From Ectobius pallidus (taxonomy: Eukaryota; Arthropoda; Insecta; Blattodea; Ectobiidae), in the NCBI GenBank assembly GCA_964059195.1, contig CAXKWD010000010.1:558001-622000 (forward strand): 64,000 bases of DNA, read 5' to 3'. A program made the translations under genes and the position numbers. The notes below the pieces were generated by a model, which saw only the letters and a program-made list of their open reading frames with translations, made no database searches and was not told the DNA's origin. Shown here piece by piece: positions 51,801 to 64,000 of this stretch; the first letter of the stretch is position 1; each line of letters opens with the position of its first letter.

Positions 51801-54446
51801 TCTAAAAAGAAACTGTAGCCTAGCAATGAAGTTTTAAAACACCTGACTGTTGCTTAGCAATGACATTTTGAACAAGAAACTGTAGCTTAGCAATGCCATC
51901 TCCAAATACGAATCTGTTGCCTAGCAATGTCATCTATAAGGAACAGTTTTTAATCCCTCAATGATCAATACATACAATGAAAATATCGGTGATATGCTAA
52001 TGGCAAAACATGGGTTGTAAATTTTGCTTTAATAGAAAGAATACTGTTGCCTAGCAATGAGTTTTAAAACACGAAAGTGTTGCCTAGCAATGCCATTTTA
52101 AACCGAAAACTGTTGCCAAGCAATGTCATAAAAAAGAACTGTTGCTTAGTAATGTCATTTTTAAACACAATATTGCTACCTATTATAAACTTTTAAATAA
52201 TATACTGTTGCGTAGGAATGTCAATTTCAGACACAAAACCTTTACTTTTCAATACATTTTTGAAAGTCGAAACTTTTTCCAAGCAATGTAATTTTTAAAG
52301 ACAATTTGGCTGCTTAACAATGTAATTTTGCTATGACGAAAGTTTTGCCTAGCCGTGCCAGTCTAAACCGGAAACTGTTGCCTAGCAATTAAGTTTTAAA
52401 ACACCTGACTGTTGCTTAGCAATGACATTTTGAACAAGAAACTGTAGCTTAGCAATGCCATCTCCAAATACGAAACTGTTGCCTAGCAATGTCATCTATA
52501 AGGAATAGTTTTTAATCCTTCAATGATCAATACATACAATGAAAATATCGGTGATATGCTAATGTCAAAACATGGGTTGTAAATTTTACTTTAATAGAAA
52601 GAATACTGTTGCCTAGCAATGTGTTTTAAAACACGAAAGTGTTTCCTAGCAATGCCATTTTAAACCGGAAACTGTTGCCTAGCAATGCCATCAAAAAGAA
52701 CTGTTGCTTAGCAAAGTAATTTTAAACACAATATTGCTACCTATTATAAACATTTAAATAATATACTGTTGCGTAGCAATGTCAATTTCAGACACAAAAC
52801 TTTTACCTCTCAATGCATTTTTGAAAGTAGAAACTTTTTCCTAGCAATGTAATTTTTGGCGACAATTTGACTGCCTAACAATGTAATTTTTCTATCACGA
52901 AAGTTTTCCCTAGCCATGCCAGTCTAAAAAGAAACTGTAGCCTAGCAATGAAGTTTTAAAACACCTGACTGTTGCTTAGCAATGACATTTTGAACAAGAA
53001 ACTGTAGCTTAGCAATGCCATCTCCAAATACGAATCTGTTGCCTAGCAATGTCATCTATAAGGAATAGTTTTTAATCCTTCAATGATCAATACATACAAT
53101 GAAAATATCGGTGATATGCTAATGTCAAAACATGGGTTGTAAATTTTACTTTAATAGAAAGAATACTGTTGCCTAGCAATGTGTTTTAAAACACGAAAGT
53201 GTTTCCTAGCAATGCCATTTTAAACCGGAAACTATTGGCTAGCAATGCCATCAAAAAGAACTGTTGCTTAGCAAAGTAATTTTAAACACAATATTGCTAC
53301 CTATTATAAACTTTTAATTAATATACTGTTGCGTAGCAATGTCAATTTCAGACACAAAACTTTTACCTCTCAATGCATTTTTGAAAGTCGAAACTTTTTC
53401 CTAGCAATGTAATTTTTAACGACAATTTGACTGCCTAACAATGTAATTTTTCTATCACGAAAGTTTTCCCTAGCCATGCCAGTCTAAAAAGAAACTGTAG
53501 CCTAGCAATGAAGTTTTAAAACACCTGACTGTTGCTTAGCAATGACATTTTGAACAAGAAACTGTAGCTTAGCAATGCCATCTCCAAATACGAATCTGTT
53601 GCCTAGCAATGTCATCTATAAGGAACAGTTTTTAATCCCTCAATGATCAATACATACAATGAAAATATCGGTGATATGCTAATGGCAAAACATGGGTTGT
53701 AAATTTTGCTTTAATAGAAAGAATACTGTTGCCTAGCAATGAGTTTTAAAACACGAAAGTGTTGCCTAGCAATGCCATTTTAAACCGAAAACTGTTGCCA
53801 AGCAATGTCATAAAAAAGAACTGTTGCTTAGTAATGTCATTTTTAAACACAATATTGCTACCTATTATAAACTTTTAAATAATATACTGTTGCGTAGGAA
53901 TGTCAATTTCAGACACAAAACCTTTACTTTTCAATACATTTTTGAAAGTCGAAACTTTTTCCAAGCAATGTAATTTTTAAAGACAATTTGGCTGCTTAAC
54001 AATGTAATTTTGCTATGACGAAAGTTTTGCCTAGCCGTGCCAGTCTAAACCGGAAACTGTTGCCTAGCAATTAAGTTTTAAAACACCTGACTGTTGCTTA
54101 GCAATGACATTTTGAACAAGAAACTGTAGCTTAGCAATGCCATCTCCAAATACGAAACTGTTGCCTAGCAATGTCATCTATAAGGAATAGTTTTTAAACC
54201 CTCAATGATCAATACATACAATGAAAATATCGGTGATATGCTAATGGCAAAACATGGGTTGTAAATTTTGCATTAATAGAAAGAATACTGTTGCCTAGCA
54301 ATGAGATTTAAAACACGAAAGTGTTGCCTAGCAATGCCATTTTAAACCGGAAACTGTTGCCTAGCAATGTCATAAAAAAGAACTGTTCCTCAGCAATGTC
54401 ATTTTTAAACACAATATTGCTTCCTATTATAAACTTTTAAAAAATA
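48840..54446 (+). repeat. Higher-order repeat, copy 3, expanded to ten monomers (5607 bp)
   Basis: Anchors are at 48840, 49399, 49960, 50520, 51081, 51642, 52203, 52764, 53324 and 53885. The first six match m1-m6. The monomer at 52203 begins as m7 but ends as m5 (TAATCCTTCAATG and GTCAAAACATG in place of AAACCCTCAATG and GGCAAAACATG). The unit at 52764 is a hybrid. Units 53324 and 53885 then repeat m6 and m7 before the next m1 at 54447. The simplest reading is an in-register unequal exchange that added three monomers. Confidence 0.8.
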
Positions 54447-57400
54447 TGCTGTTGCGTAGCAATGTCAATATCAGACAAAACTTTTACCTTTCAATGCATT
54501 TTTCAATGTCGAAACTTTTTCCTAGCAATGTAATCTTTAAAGACAATTTGGCTGCCTAACAATGTAATTTTTCTATCACGAAAGGTTTGCCTAGCAATGC
54601 CAGTCTAAACCGGAAACTGTTGCCTAGCAATTAAGTTTTAAAACAGCTGACTCTTGCTTAGCAATGACATTTTGAACATGAAACTGTAGCTTAGCAATGC
54701 CATCTCCAAATACGAAACTGTTGCCTAGCAATATCTTCTATAAGGAAAAGTTTTTAATCCTTCAATGATCAATACATACAATGAAAATATCGGTGATATG
54801 CTAATGGCATAACAGGGGTTGTATATTTTTCTTTAATAGAAAGAATACTGTTGCCTAGCAATTAGTTTTAAAACACAAAAGCGTTGCCTAGCAATGCCAT
54901 TTTAAACCGGAAACTGTTGCCTAGCAATGCCATCAAAAAGAACTGTTGTTTAGCAATGTAATTTTAAACACAATATTGCTACCTATTATAAACTTTTAAA
55001 TAACATACTGTTGCGTAGCAATGTCAATTTCAGACACAAAACCTTTAATTTTCAATACATTTTTCAAAGTCGCTACTTTTTCCAAGCAATGTAATTTTTA
55101 AAGACAATTTGGCTGCTTAACAATGTAATTTTTCTATGACGAAAGTTTTTCCTATCCATGCCAGTCTAAAGCGGAAACTGTTGCCTAGCAATTCAGTTTT
55201 AAAACACCTGACTCTTGCTTAGAAATGACATTTTGAACAAGAAACTGTAGCTTAGCAATGCCATCTCCAAATACGAAACTGTTGCCTAGCAATGTCATCT
55301 ATAAGGAATAGTTTTTAATCCTTCAATGATCAATACATACAATGAAAATATCGGTGATATGCTAATGGCATAACAGGGGTTGTATATTTTTCTTTAATAG
55401 AAAGAATACTGTTGCCTAGCAATGAGTTTTAAAACACGAAAATGTTGCCTAGCAATGCCATTTTAAACCCGAGACTGTTGCCTAGCAATGCCATCAAAGA
55501 GAACTGTTGCTTAGCAAAGTAATTTTAAACACAATATTGCTACCTATTATAAACTTTTAAATAATATACTGTTGCGTAGCAATGTCAATTTCAGACACAA
55601 AACTTTTACCTTTCAATGAATTTTTCAAAGTCGAAACTTTTTCCTAGCAATGTAATTTTTAAAGACAATTTGACTGCCTATAAATGTAATTTTTCTATCA
55701 CGAAAGTTTTCCCTAGCCATGCCAGTCTAAAAAGAAACTGTAGCCTAGCAATGAAGTTTTAAAACACCTGACTGTTGCTTAGCAATGACATTTTGAACAA
55801 GAAACTGTAGCTTAGCAATGCCATCTCCAAATACGAAACTGTTGCCTAGCAATGTCATCTATAAGGAATAGTTTTTAATCCCTCAATGATCAATACATAC
55901 AATGAAAATATCGGTGATAAGCTAATGGCAAAACATGGGTTGTAAATTTTGCTTTAATAGAAAGAATACTGTTGCCTAGCAATGAGTTTTAAAACACGAA
56001 AGTGTTGCCTAGCAATGCCATTTTAAACCGAAAACTGTTGCCAAGCAATGTCATAAAAAAGAATTGTTGCTTAGTAATGTCATTTTTAAACACAATATTG
56101 CTACCTATTATAAACTTTTAAAAAATATACTGTTGCGTAGCAATGTCAATATCAGACACATCACTTTTACAATTCAATGCATTTTTCAATGTCGAAACTT
56201 TTTCCTAGCAATGTAATTTTTAAAGACAATTTAGCTGCCTAACAATGTAATTTTTCTTTCACTAAAGGTTTGCCTAGCAATGCCAGTCTAAACCGGAAAC
56301 TGTTGCCTAGCAATTAAGTTTTAAAACAGCTGACTCTTGCTTTACAATGACATTTTGAACATGAAACTGTAGCTTAGCAATGCCATCTCCAAATACGAAA
56401 CTGTTGCCTAGCAATATCTTCTATAAGGAAACGTTTTTAATCCTTCAATGATCAATACATACAATGAAAATATCGGTGATATGCTAATGTCAAAACATGG
56501 GTTGTAAATTTTACTTTAACAGAAAGAATACTGCTGCCTAGCAATTAGATTTAAAACACAAAAGCGTTGCCTAGCAATGCCATTTTAAACCGGAAACTGT
56601 TGCCTAGCAATGCCATCAAAAAGAACTGTTGCCTAGCAATGTAATTTTAAACACAATATTGCTACCTATTATAAACTTTTAAATAATATACTGTTGCGTA
56701 GGAATGTCAATTTCAGACACAAAACCTTTACTTTTCAATACATTTTTCAAAGTCGAAACTTTTTCCAAGCAATGTAATTTTTAAAGACAATTTGGCTGCT
56801 TAACAATGTAATTTTGCTATGACGAAAGTTTTGCCTAGCCGTGCCAGTCTAAACCGGAAACTGTTGCCTAGCAATTAAGTTTTAAAACACCTGACTGTTG
56901 CTTAGCAATGACATTTTGAACAAGAAACTGTAGCTTAGCAATGCCATCTCCAAATACGAAACTGTTGCCTAGCAATGTCATCTATAAGGAATAGTTTTTA
57001 ATCCTTCAATGATCAATACATACAATGAAAATATCGGTGATATGCTAATGTCAAAACATGGGTTGTAAATTTTACTTTAATAGAAAGAATACTGTTGCCT
57101 AGCAATGTGTTTTAAAACACGAAAGTGTTTCCTAGCAATGCCATTTTAAACCGGAAACTATTGGCTAGCAATGCCATCAAAAAGAACTGTTGCTTAGCAA
57201 AGTAATTTTAAACACAATATTGCTACCTATTATAAACTTTTAATTAATATACTGTTGCGTAGCAATGTCAATTTCAGACACAAAACTTTTACCTCTCAAT
57301 GCATTTTTGAAAGTCGAAACTTTTTCCTAGCAATGTAATTTTTAACGACAATTTGACTGCCTAACAATGTAATTTTTCTATCACGAAAGTTTTCCCTAGC

Positions 57401-58932
57401 CATGCCAGTCTAAAAAGAAACTGTAGCCTAGCAATGAAGTTTTAAAACACCTGACTGTTGCTTAGCAATGACATTTTGAACAAGAAACTGTAGCTTAGCA
57501 ATGCCATCTCCAAATACGAATCTGTTGCCTAGCAATGTCATCTATAAGGAACAGTTTTTAATCCCTCAATGATCAATACATACAATGAAAATATCGGTGA
57601 TATGCTAATGGCAAAACATGGGTTGTAAATTTTGCTTTAATAGAAAGAATACTGTTGCCTAGCAATGAGTTTTAAAACACGAAAGTGTTGCCTAGCAATG
57701 CCATTTTAAACCGAAAACTGTTGCCAAGCAATGTCATAAAAAAGAACTGTTGCTTAGTAATGTCATTTTTAAACACAATATTGCTACCTATTATAAACTT
57801 TTAAATAATATACTGTTGCGTAGGAATGTCAATTTCAGACACAAAACCTTTACTTTTCAATACATTTTTGAAAGTCGAAACTTTTTCCAAGCAATGTAAT
57901 TTTTAAAGACAATTTGGCTGCTTAACAATGTAATTTTGCTATGACGAAAGTTTTGCCTAGCCGTGCCAGTCTAAACCGGAAACTGTTGCCTAGCAATTAA
58001 GTTTTAAAACACCTGACTGTTGCTTAGCAATGACATTTTGAACAAGAAACTGTAGCTTAGCAATGCCATCTCCAAATACGAAACTGTTGCCTAGCAATGT
58101 CATCTATAAGGAATAGTTTTTAATCCTTCAATGATCAATACATACAATGAAAATATCGGTGATATGCTAATGTCAAAACATGGGTTGTAAATTTTACTTT
58201 AATAGAAAGAATACTGTTGCCTAGCAATGTGTTTTAAAACACGAAAGTGTTTCCTAGCAATGCCATTTTAAACCGGAAACTGTTGCCTAGCAATGCCATC
58301 AAAAAGAACTGTTGCTTAGCAAAGTAATTTTAAACACAATATTGCTACCTATTATAAACATTTAAATAATATACTGTTGCGTAGCAATGTCAATTTCAGA
58401 CACAAAACTTTTACCTCTCAATGCATTTTTGAAAGTAGAAACTTTTTCCTAGCAATGTAATTTTTGGCGACAATTTGACTGCCTAACAATGTAATTTTTC
58501 TATCACGAAAGTTTTCCCTAGCCATGCCAGTCTAAAAAGAAACTGTAGCCTAGCAATGAAGTTTTAAAACACCTGACTGTTGCTTAGCAATGACATTTTG
58601 AACAAGAAACTGTAGCTTAGCAATGCCATCTCCAAATACGAATCTGTTGCCTAGCAATGTCATCTATAAGGAATAGTTTTTAATCCCTCAATGATCAATA
58701 CATACAATGAAAATATCGGTGATATGCTAATGGCAAAACATGGGTTGTAAATTGTGCTTTAATAGAAAGAATACTGTTGCCTAGCAATGAGATTTAAAAC
58801 ACGAAAGTGTTGCCTAGCAATGCCATTTTAAACCGGAAACTGTTGCCTAGCAATGTCATAAAAAAGAACTGTTCCTTAGCAATGTCATTTTTAAACACAA
58901 TATTGCTTCCTATTATAAACTTTTAAAAAATA
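54447..58932 (+). repeat. Higher-order repeat, copy 4, eight monomers (4486 bp)
   Basis: Anchors are at 54447, 55006, 55567, 56128, 56689, 57250, 57811 and 58372. The first seven follow the m1-m7 order, the seventh with an m5-like second half. The eighth (58372) carries the rare lead-in CATTTAAATAAT, AAAGTAGAAAC and TTTTTGGCGAC, shared only with 52764. Offsets to copy 3 are 5607-5608 bp. Confidence 0.8.
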
Positions 58933-61900
58933 TGCTGTTGCGTAGCAATGTCAATATCAGACAAAACTTTTACCTTTCAATGCATTTTTCAATGTCGAAA
59001 CTTTTTCCTAGCAATGTAATCTTTAAAGACAATTTGGCTGCCTAACAATGTAATTTTTCTATCACGAAAGGTTTGCCTAGCAATGCCAGTCTAAACCGGA
59101 AACTGTTGCCTAGCAATTAAGTTTTAAAACAGCTGACTCTTGCTTAGCAATGACATTTTGAACATGAAACTGTAGCTTAGCAATGCCATCTCCAAATACG
59201 AAACTGTTGCCTAGCAATATCTTCTATAAGGAAAAGTTTTTAATCCTTCAATGATCAATACATACAATGAAAATATCGGTGATATGCTAATGGCATAACA
59301 GGGGTTGTATATTTTTCTTTAATAGAAAGAATACTGTTGCCTAGCAATTAGTTTTAAAACACAAAAGCGTTGCCTAGCAATGCCATTTTAAACCGGAAAC
59401 TGTTGCCTAGCAATGCCATCAAAAAGAACTGTTGCTTAGCAATGTAATTTTAAACACAATATTGCTACCTATTATAAACTTTTAAATAATATACTGTTGC
59501 GTAGCAATGTCAATTTCAGACACAAAACCTTTAATTTTCAATACATTTTTCAAAGTCGCTACTTTTTCCAAGCAATGTAATTTTTAAAGACAATTTGGCT
59601 GCTTAACAATGTAATTTTTCTATGACGAAAGTTTTTCCTATCCATGCCAGTCTAAAGCGGAAACTGTTGCCTAGCAATTCAGTTTTAAAACACCTGACTC
59701 TTGCTTAGAAATGACATTTTGAACAAGAAACTGTAGCTTAGCAATGCCATCTCCAAATACGAAACTGTTGCCTAGCAATGTCATCTATAAGGAATAGTTT
59801 TTAATCCTTCAATGATCAATACATACAATGAAAATATCGGTGATATGCTAATGGCATAACAGGGGTTGTATATTTTTCTTTAATAGAAAGAATACTGTTG
59901 CCTAGCAATGAGTTTTAAAACACGAAAATGTTGCCTAGCAATGCCATTTTAAACCCGAGACTGTTGCCTAGCAATGCCTTCAAAGAGAACTGTTGCTTAG
60001 CAAAGTAATTTTAAACACAATATTGCTACCTATTATAAACTTTTAAATAATATACTGTTGCGTAGCAATGTCAATTTCAGACACAAAACTTTTACCTTTC
60101 AATGAATTTTTCAAAGTCGAAACTTTTTCCTAGCAATGTAATTTTTAAAGACAATTTGACTGCCTATAAATGTAATTTTTCTATCACGAAAGTTTTCCCT
60201 AGCCATGCCAGTCTAAATAGAAACTGTAGCCTAGCAATGAAGTTTTAAAACACCTGACTGTTGCTTAGCAATGACATTTTGAACAAGAAACTGTAGCTTA
60301 GCAATGCCATCTCCAAATACGAAACTGTTGCCTAGCAATGTCATCTATAAGGAATAGTTTTTAATCCCTCAATGATCAATACATACAATGAAAATATCGG
60401 TGATAAGCTAATGGCAAAACATGGGTTGTAAATTTTGCTTTAATAGAAAGAATACTGTTGCCTAGCAATGAGTTTTAAAACACGAAAGTGTTGCCTAGCA
60501 ATGCCATTTTAAACCGAAAACTGTTGCCAAGCAATGTCATAAAAAAGAATTGTTGCTTAGTAATGTCATTTTTAAACACAATATTGCTACCTATTATAAA
60601 CTTTTAAAAAATATACTGTTGCGTAGCAATGTCAATATCAGACACATCACTTTTACAATTCAATGCATTTTTCAATGTCGAAACTTTTTCCTAGCAATGT
60701 AATTTTTAAAGACAATTTAGCTGCCTAACAATGTAATTTTTCTATCACGAAAGGTTTGCCTAGCAATGCCAGTCTAAACCGGAAACTGTTGCCTAGCAAT
60801 TAAGTTTTAAAACAGCTGACTCTTGCTTTACAATGACATTTTGAACATGAAACTGTAGCTTAGCAATGCCATCTCCAAATACGAAACTGTTGCCTAGCAA
60901 TATCTTCTATAAGGAAACGTTTTTAATCCTTCAATGATCAATACATACAATGAAAATATCGGTGATATGCTAATGTCAAAACATGGGTTGTAAATTTTAC
61001 TTTAACAGAAAGAATACTGCTGCCAAGCAATTAGTTTTAAAACACAAAAGCGTTGCCTAGCAATGCCATTTTAAACCGGAAACTGTTGCCTAGCAATGCC
61101 ATCAAAAAGAACTGTTGCCTAGCAATGTAATTTTAAACACAATATTGCTACCTATTATAAACTTTTAAATAATATACTGTTGCGTAGGAATGTCAATTTC
61201 AGACACAAAACCTTTACTTTTCAATACATTTTTCAAAGTCGAAACTTTTTCCAAGCAATGTAATTTTTAAAGACAATTTGGCTGCTTAACAATGTAATTT
61301 TGCTATGACGAAAGTTTTGCCTAGCCGTGCCAGTCTAAACCGGAAACTGTTGCCTAGCAATTAAGTTTTAAAACACCTGACTGTTGCTTAGCAATGACAT
61401 TTTGAACAAGAAACTGTAGCTTAGCAATGCCATCTCCAAATACGAAACTGTTGCCTAGCAATGTCATCTATAAGGAATAGTTTTTAATCCTTCAATGATC
61501 AATACATACAATGAAAATATCGGTGATATGCTAATGTCAAAACATGGGTTGTAAATTTTACTTTCATAGAAAGAATACTGTTGCCTAGCAATGTGTTTTA
61601 AAACACGAAAGTGTTTCCTAGCAATGCCATTTTAAACCGGAAACTATTGGCTAGCAATGCCATCAAAAAGAACTGTTGCTTAGCAAAGTAATTTTAAACA
61701 CAATATTGCTACCTATTATAAACTTTTAATTAATATACTGTTGCGTAGCAATGTCAATTTCAGACACAAAACTTTTACCTCTCAATGCATTTTTGAAAGT
61801 CGAAACTTTTTCATAGCAATGTAATTTTTAACGACAATTTGACTGCCTAACAATGTAATTTTTCTATCACGAAAGTTTTCCCTAGCCATGCCAGTCTAAA

Positions 61901-64000
61901 AAGAAACTGTAGCCTAGCAATGAAGTTTTAAAACACCTGACTGTTGCTTAGCAATGACATTTTGAACAAGAAACTGTAGCTTAGCAATGCCATCTCCAAA
62001 TACGAATCTGTTGCCTAGCAATGTCATCTATAAGGAACAGTTTTTAATCCCTCAATGATCAATACATACAATGAAAATATCGGTGATATGCTAATGGCAA
62101 AACATGGGTTGTAAATTTTGCTTTAATAGAAAGAATACTGTTGCCTAGCAATGAGTTTTAAAACACGAAAGTGTTGCCTAGCAATGCCATTTTAAACCGA
62201 AAACTGTTGCCAAGCAATGTCATAAAAAAGAACTGTTGCTTAGTAATGTCATTTTTAAACACAATATTGCTACCTATTATAAACTTTTAAAAAATATACT
62301 GTTGCGTAGCAATGTCAATATCAGACACAAAACTTTTACAATTCAATGCATTTTTCAATGTCGAAACGTTTTCCTAGCAATGTAATTTTTAAAGACAATT
62401 TAGCTGCCTAACAATGTAATTTTTCTATCACGAAAGGTTTGCCTAGCAATGCCAGTCTAAACCGGAAACTGTTGCCTAGCAATTAAGTTTTAAAACAGCT
62501 GACTCTTGCTTAGGAATGACATTTTGAACATGAAACTGTAGCTTAGCAATGCCATCTCCAAATACGAAACTGTTGCCTAGCAATATCTTCTATAAGGAAA
62601 AGTTTTTAATCCTTCAATGATCAATACATACAATGAAAATATCGGTGATATGCTAATGTCAAAACATGGGTTGTAAATTTTGCTTTAATAGAAAGAATAC
62701 TGTTGCCTAGCAATGAGTTTTAAAACACGAAAGTGTTGCCTAGCAATGCCATTTTAAACCGGAAACTGTTGCCTAGCAATGCCATCAAAAAGAACTGTTG
62801 CCTAGCAATGTAATTTTAAACACAATATTGCTACCTATTATAAACTTTTAAATAATATACTATTGCGTAGGAATGTCAATTTCAGACACAAAACCTTTAC
62901 TTTTCAATACATTTTTCAAAGTCGAAACTTTTTCCAAGCAATGTAATTTTTAAAGACAATTTGGGTGCTTAACAATGTAATTTTGCTATGACGAAAGTTT
63001 TGCCTAGCCGTGCCAGTCTAAACCGGAAACTGTTGCCTAGCAATTAAGTTTTAAAACACCTGACTGTTGCTTAGCAATGACATTTTGAACAAGAAACTGT
63101 AGCTTAGCAATGCCATCTCCAAATACGAAACTGTTGCCTAGCAATGTCATCTATAAGGAAAAGTTTTTAATCCTTCAATGATCAATACATACAATGAAAA
63201 TATCGGTGATATGCTAATGTCAAAACATGGGTTGTAAATTTTACTTTAACAGAAAGAATACTGCTGCCTAGCAATTGGTTTTATAACACAAAAGCGTTGC
63301 CTAGCAATGCCATTTTAAACCGGAAACTGTTGCCTAGCAATGCCATCAAAAAGAACTGTTGCTTAGCAAAGTAATTTTAAACACAATATTGCTACCTATT
63401 ATAAACTTTTAAATAATATACTGTTGCGTAGCAATGTCAATTTCAGACACAAAACTTTTACCTTTCAATGCATTTTTGAAAGTCGAAACTTTTACCTAGC
63501 AATGTAATTTTTAAAGACAATTTAGCTGCCTAACAATGTAATTTTTCTATCACGAAAGGTTTGCCTAGCAATGCCAGTCTAAACCGGAAACTGTTGCCTA
63601 GCAATTAAGTTTTAAAACAGCTGACTCTTGCTTAGCAATGACATTTTGAACATGAAACTGTAGCTTAGCAATGCCATCTCCAAATACGAAACTGTTGCCT
63701 AGCAATATCTTCTATAAGGAAACGTTTTTAATCCTTCAATGATCAATACATACAATGAAAATATCGGTGATATGCTAATGTCAAAACATGGGTTGTAAAT
63801 TTTACTTTAACAGAAAGAATACTGCTGCCTAGCAATTAGTTTTAAAACACAAAAGCGTTGCCTAGCAATGCCATTTTAAACCGGAAACTGTTGCCTAGCA
63901 ATGTCATAAAAAAGAACTGTTCCTTAGCAATGTCATTTTTAAACACAATATTGCTTCCTATTATAAACTTTTAAAAAATATGCTGTTGCGTAGCAATGTC
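58933..64000 (+). repeat. Higher-order repeat, copy 5, about nine monomers, running off the window
   Basis: Anchors are at 58933, 59492, 60053, 60614, 61175, 61736, 62297, 62858, 63419 and 63981. Monomers m1-m6 match copy 4 at an offset of 4486 bp, but m2 has AATAATATACTG where the other copies have AATAACATACTG. From 62297 the order changes: 62297 and parts of 63419 resemble monomers of block II (ACAATTCAATGC, TTTAGCTGCC). A new m1-type anchor (ATATGCTGTTGC) starts at 63981, so the array continues past the right edge. Confidence 0.75.

Larger units (their letters stand above)
1..64000. repeat. Satellite DNA array, 561-bp monomer, head-to-tail
   Basis: The window is a tandem array of about 111 monomers. 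Seen directly: the anchor TACTGTTGCGTAGCAATGTC, with variants, recurs 112 times, first at 11 and last at 63981. Spacing is 558-562 bp except for one of 554, two of 592, five of 857-859 and one of 752, the last carrying an inserted element. All units have the same orientation. The sequence is AT-rich and stop codons are frequent in all six frames. I found no rRNA, tRNA, intron-exon structure or protein domain. Inference: this is constitutive heterochromatin, possibly centromeric or pericentromeric. I do not recognise the family, so host and chromosomal location rest on indirect clues. Because copies are nearly identical, array length and block order could partly reflect assembly choices. Confidence 0.97.

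Noticed and set aside
1..64000. CRISPR array
   Set aside because: Repeats are about 33 bp but contiguous and degenerate, with no unique spacers between constant repeats. Units are grouped in 561-bp monomers, and no cas gene is present.
1..64000. Ribosomal DNA intergenic spacer or telomeric repeat
   Set aside because: No rRNA sequence or short telomere-type repeat such as TTAGG runs is present. The 561-bp unit with HORs fits ordinary satellite DNA.

Overview
The window is one uninterrupted, head-to-tail satellite DNA array with no credible gene. It is AT-rich, and every repeat unit lies in the same orientation from base 1 to base 64000. I mapped 112 unit starts by the recurring anchor TACTGTTGCGTAGCAATGTC and its variants. 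Almost all are 558-562 bp apart; the typical value is 561. I do not recognise the satellite family by name. The only non-satellite DNA is a 213-bp fragment at 2401-2613. It looks like the 3' end of a non-LTR retrotransposon (LINE) with an AATAAA signal and an (ACT)n tail, of a kind I associate with insects and other arthropods. That fragment is the only taxonomic clue. The host is a eukaryote, possibly an arthropod, and the locus is probably centromeric or other constitutive heterochromatin.

The repeat is organised in nested levels. Level 1 is a sub-repeat of about 33 bp with core TGTTGCCTAGCAATGCCAT. Level 2 is the 561-bp monomer, made of 17 diverged sub-repeats (17 x 33 = 561). Level 3 is higher-order repeats (HORs). 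The clearest is a 7-monomer, 3926-bp unit at 40988-44913 and 44914-48839, which continues with extra or exchanged monomers to the right edge. Level 4 is copied blocks of 4-6 kb (about 20.6-26.0 kb with 29.6-35.6 kb, and 25.9-30.2 kb with 36.7-40.6 kb).

By region: 1-7481 is a heterogeneous stretch holding the LINE fragment and short 3- to 4-monomer duplications. 7482-17050 contains two 857-bp chimeric monomers and blocks repeated at offsets of 4.8 and 6.5 kb. 17051-20970 is dominated by a 2240-bp (4-monomer) tandem duplication. 20971-40987 holds the two large copied blocks, three more 858-859-bp chimeric monomers and two 592-bp monomers. 40988-64000 is the most regular part.

The array appears to evolve by unequal exchange at two registers. 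Exchange in whole-monomer register makes the HORs. Exchange in 33-bp register gives monomers of 26 sub-repeats (857-859 bp) or 18 sub-repeats (592 bp). Two sequence elements stand out as possible function: a strongly conserved box around the dyad ATATCGGTGATAT, once per monomer, and a short dyad TTGC-N3-GCAA that recurs at about 33-bp spacing.
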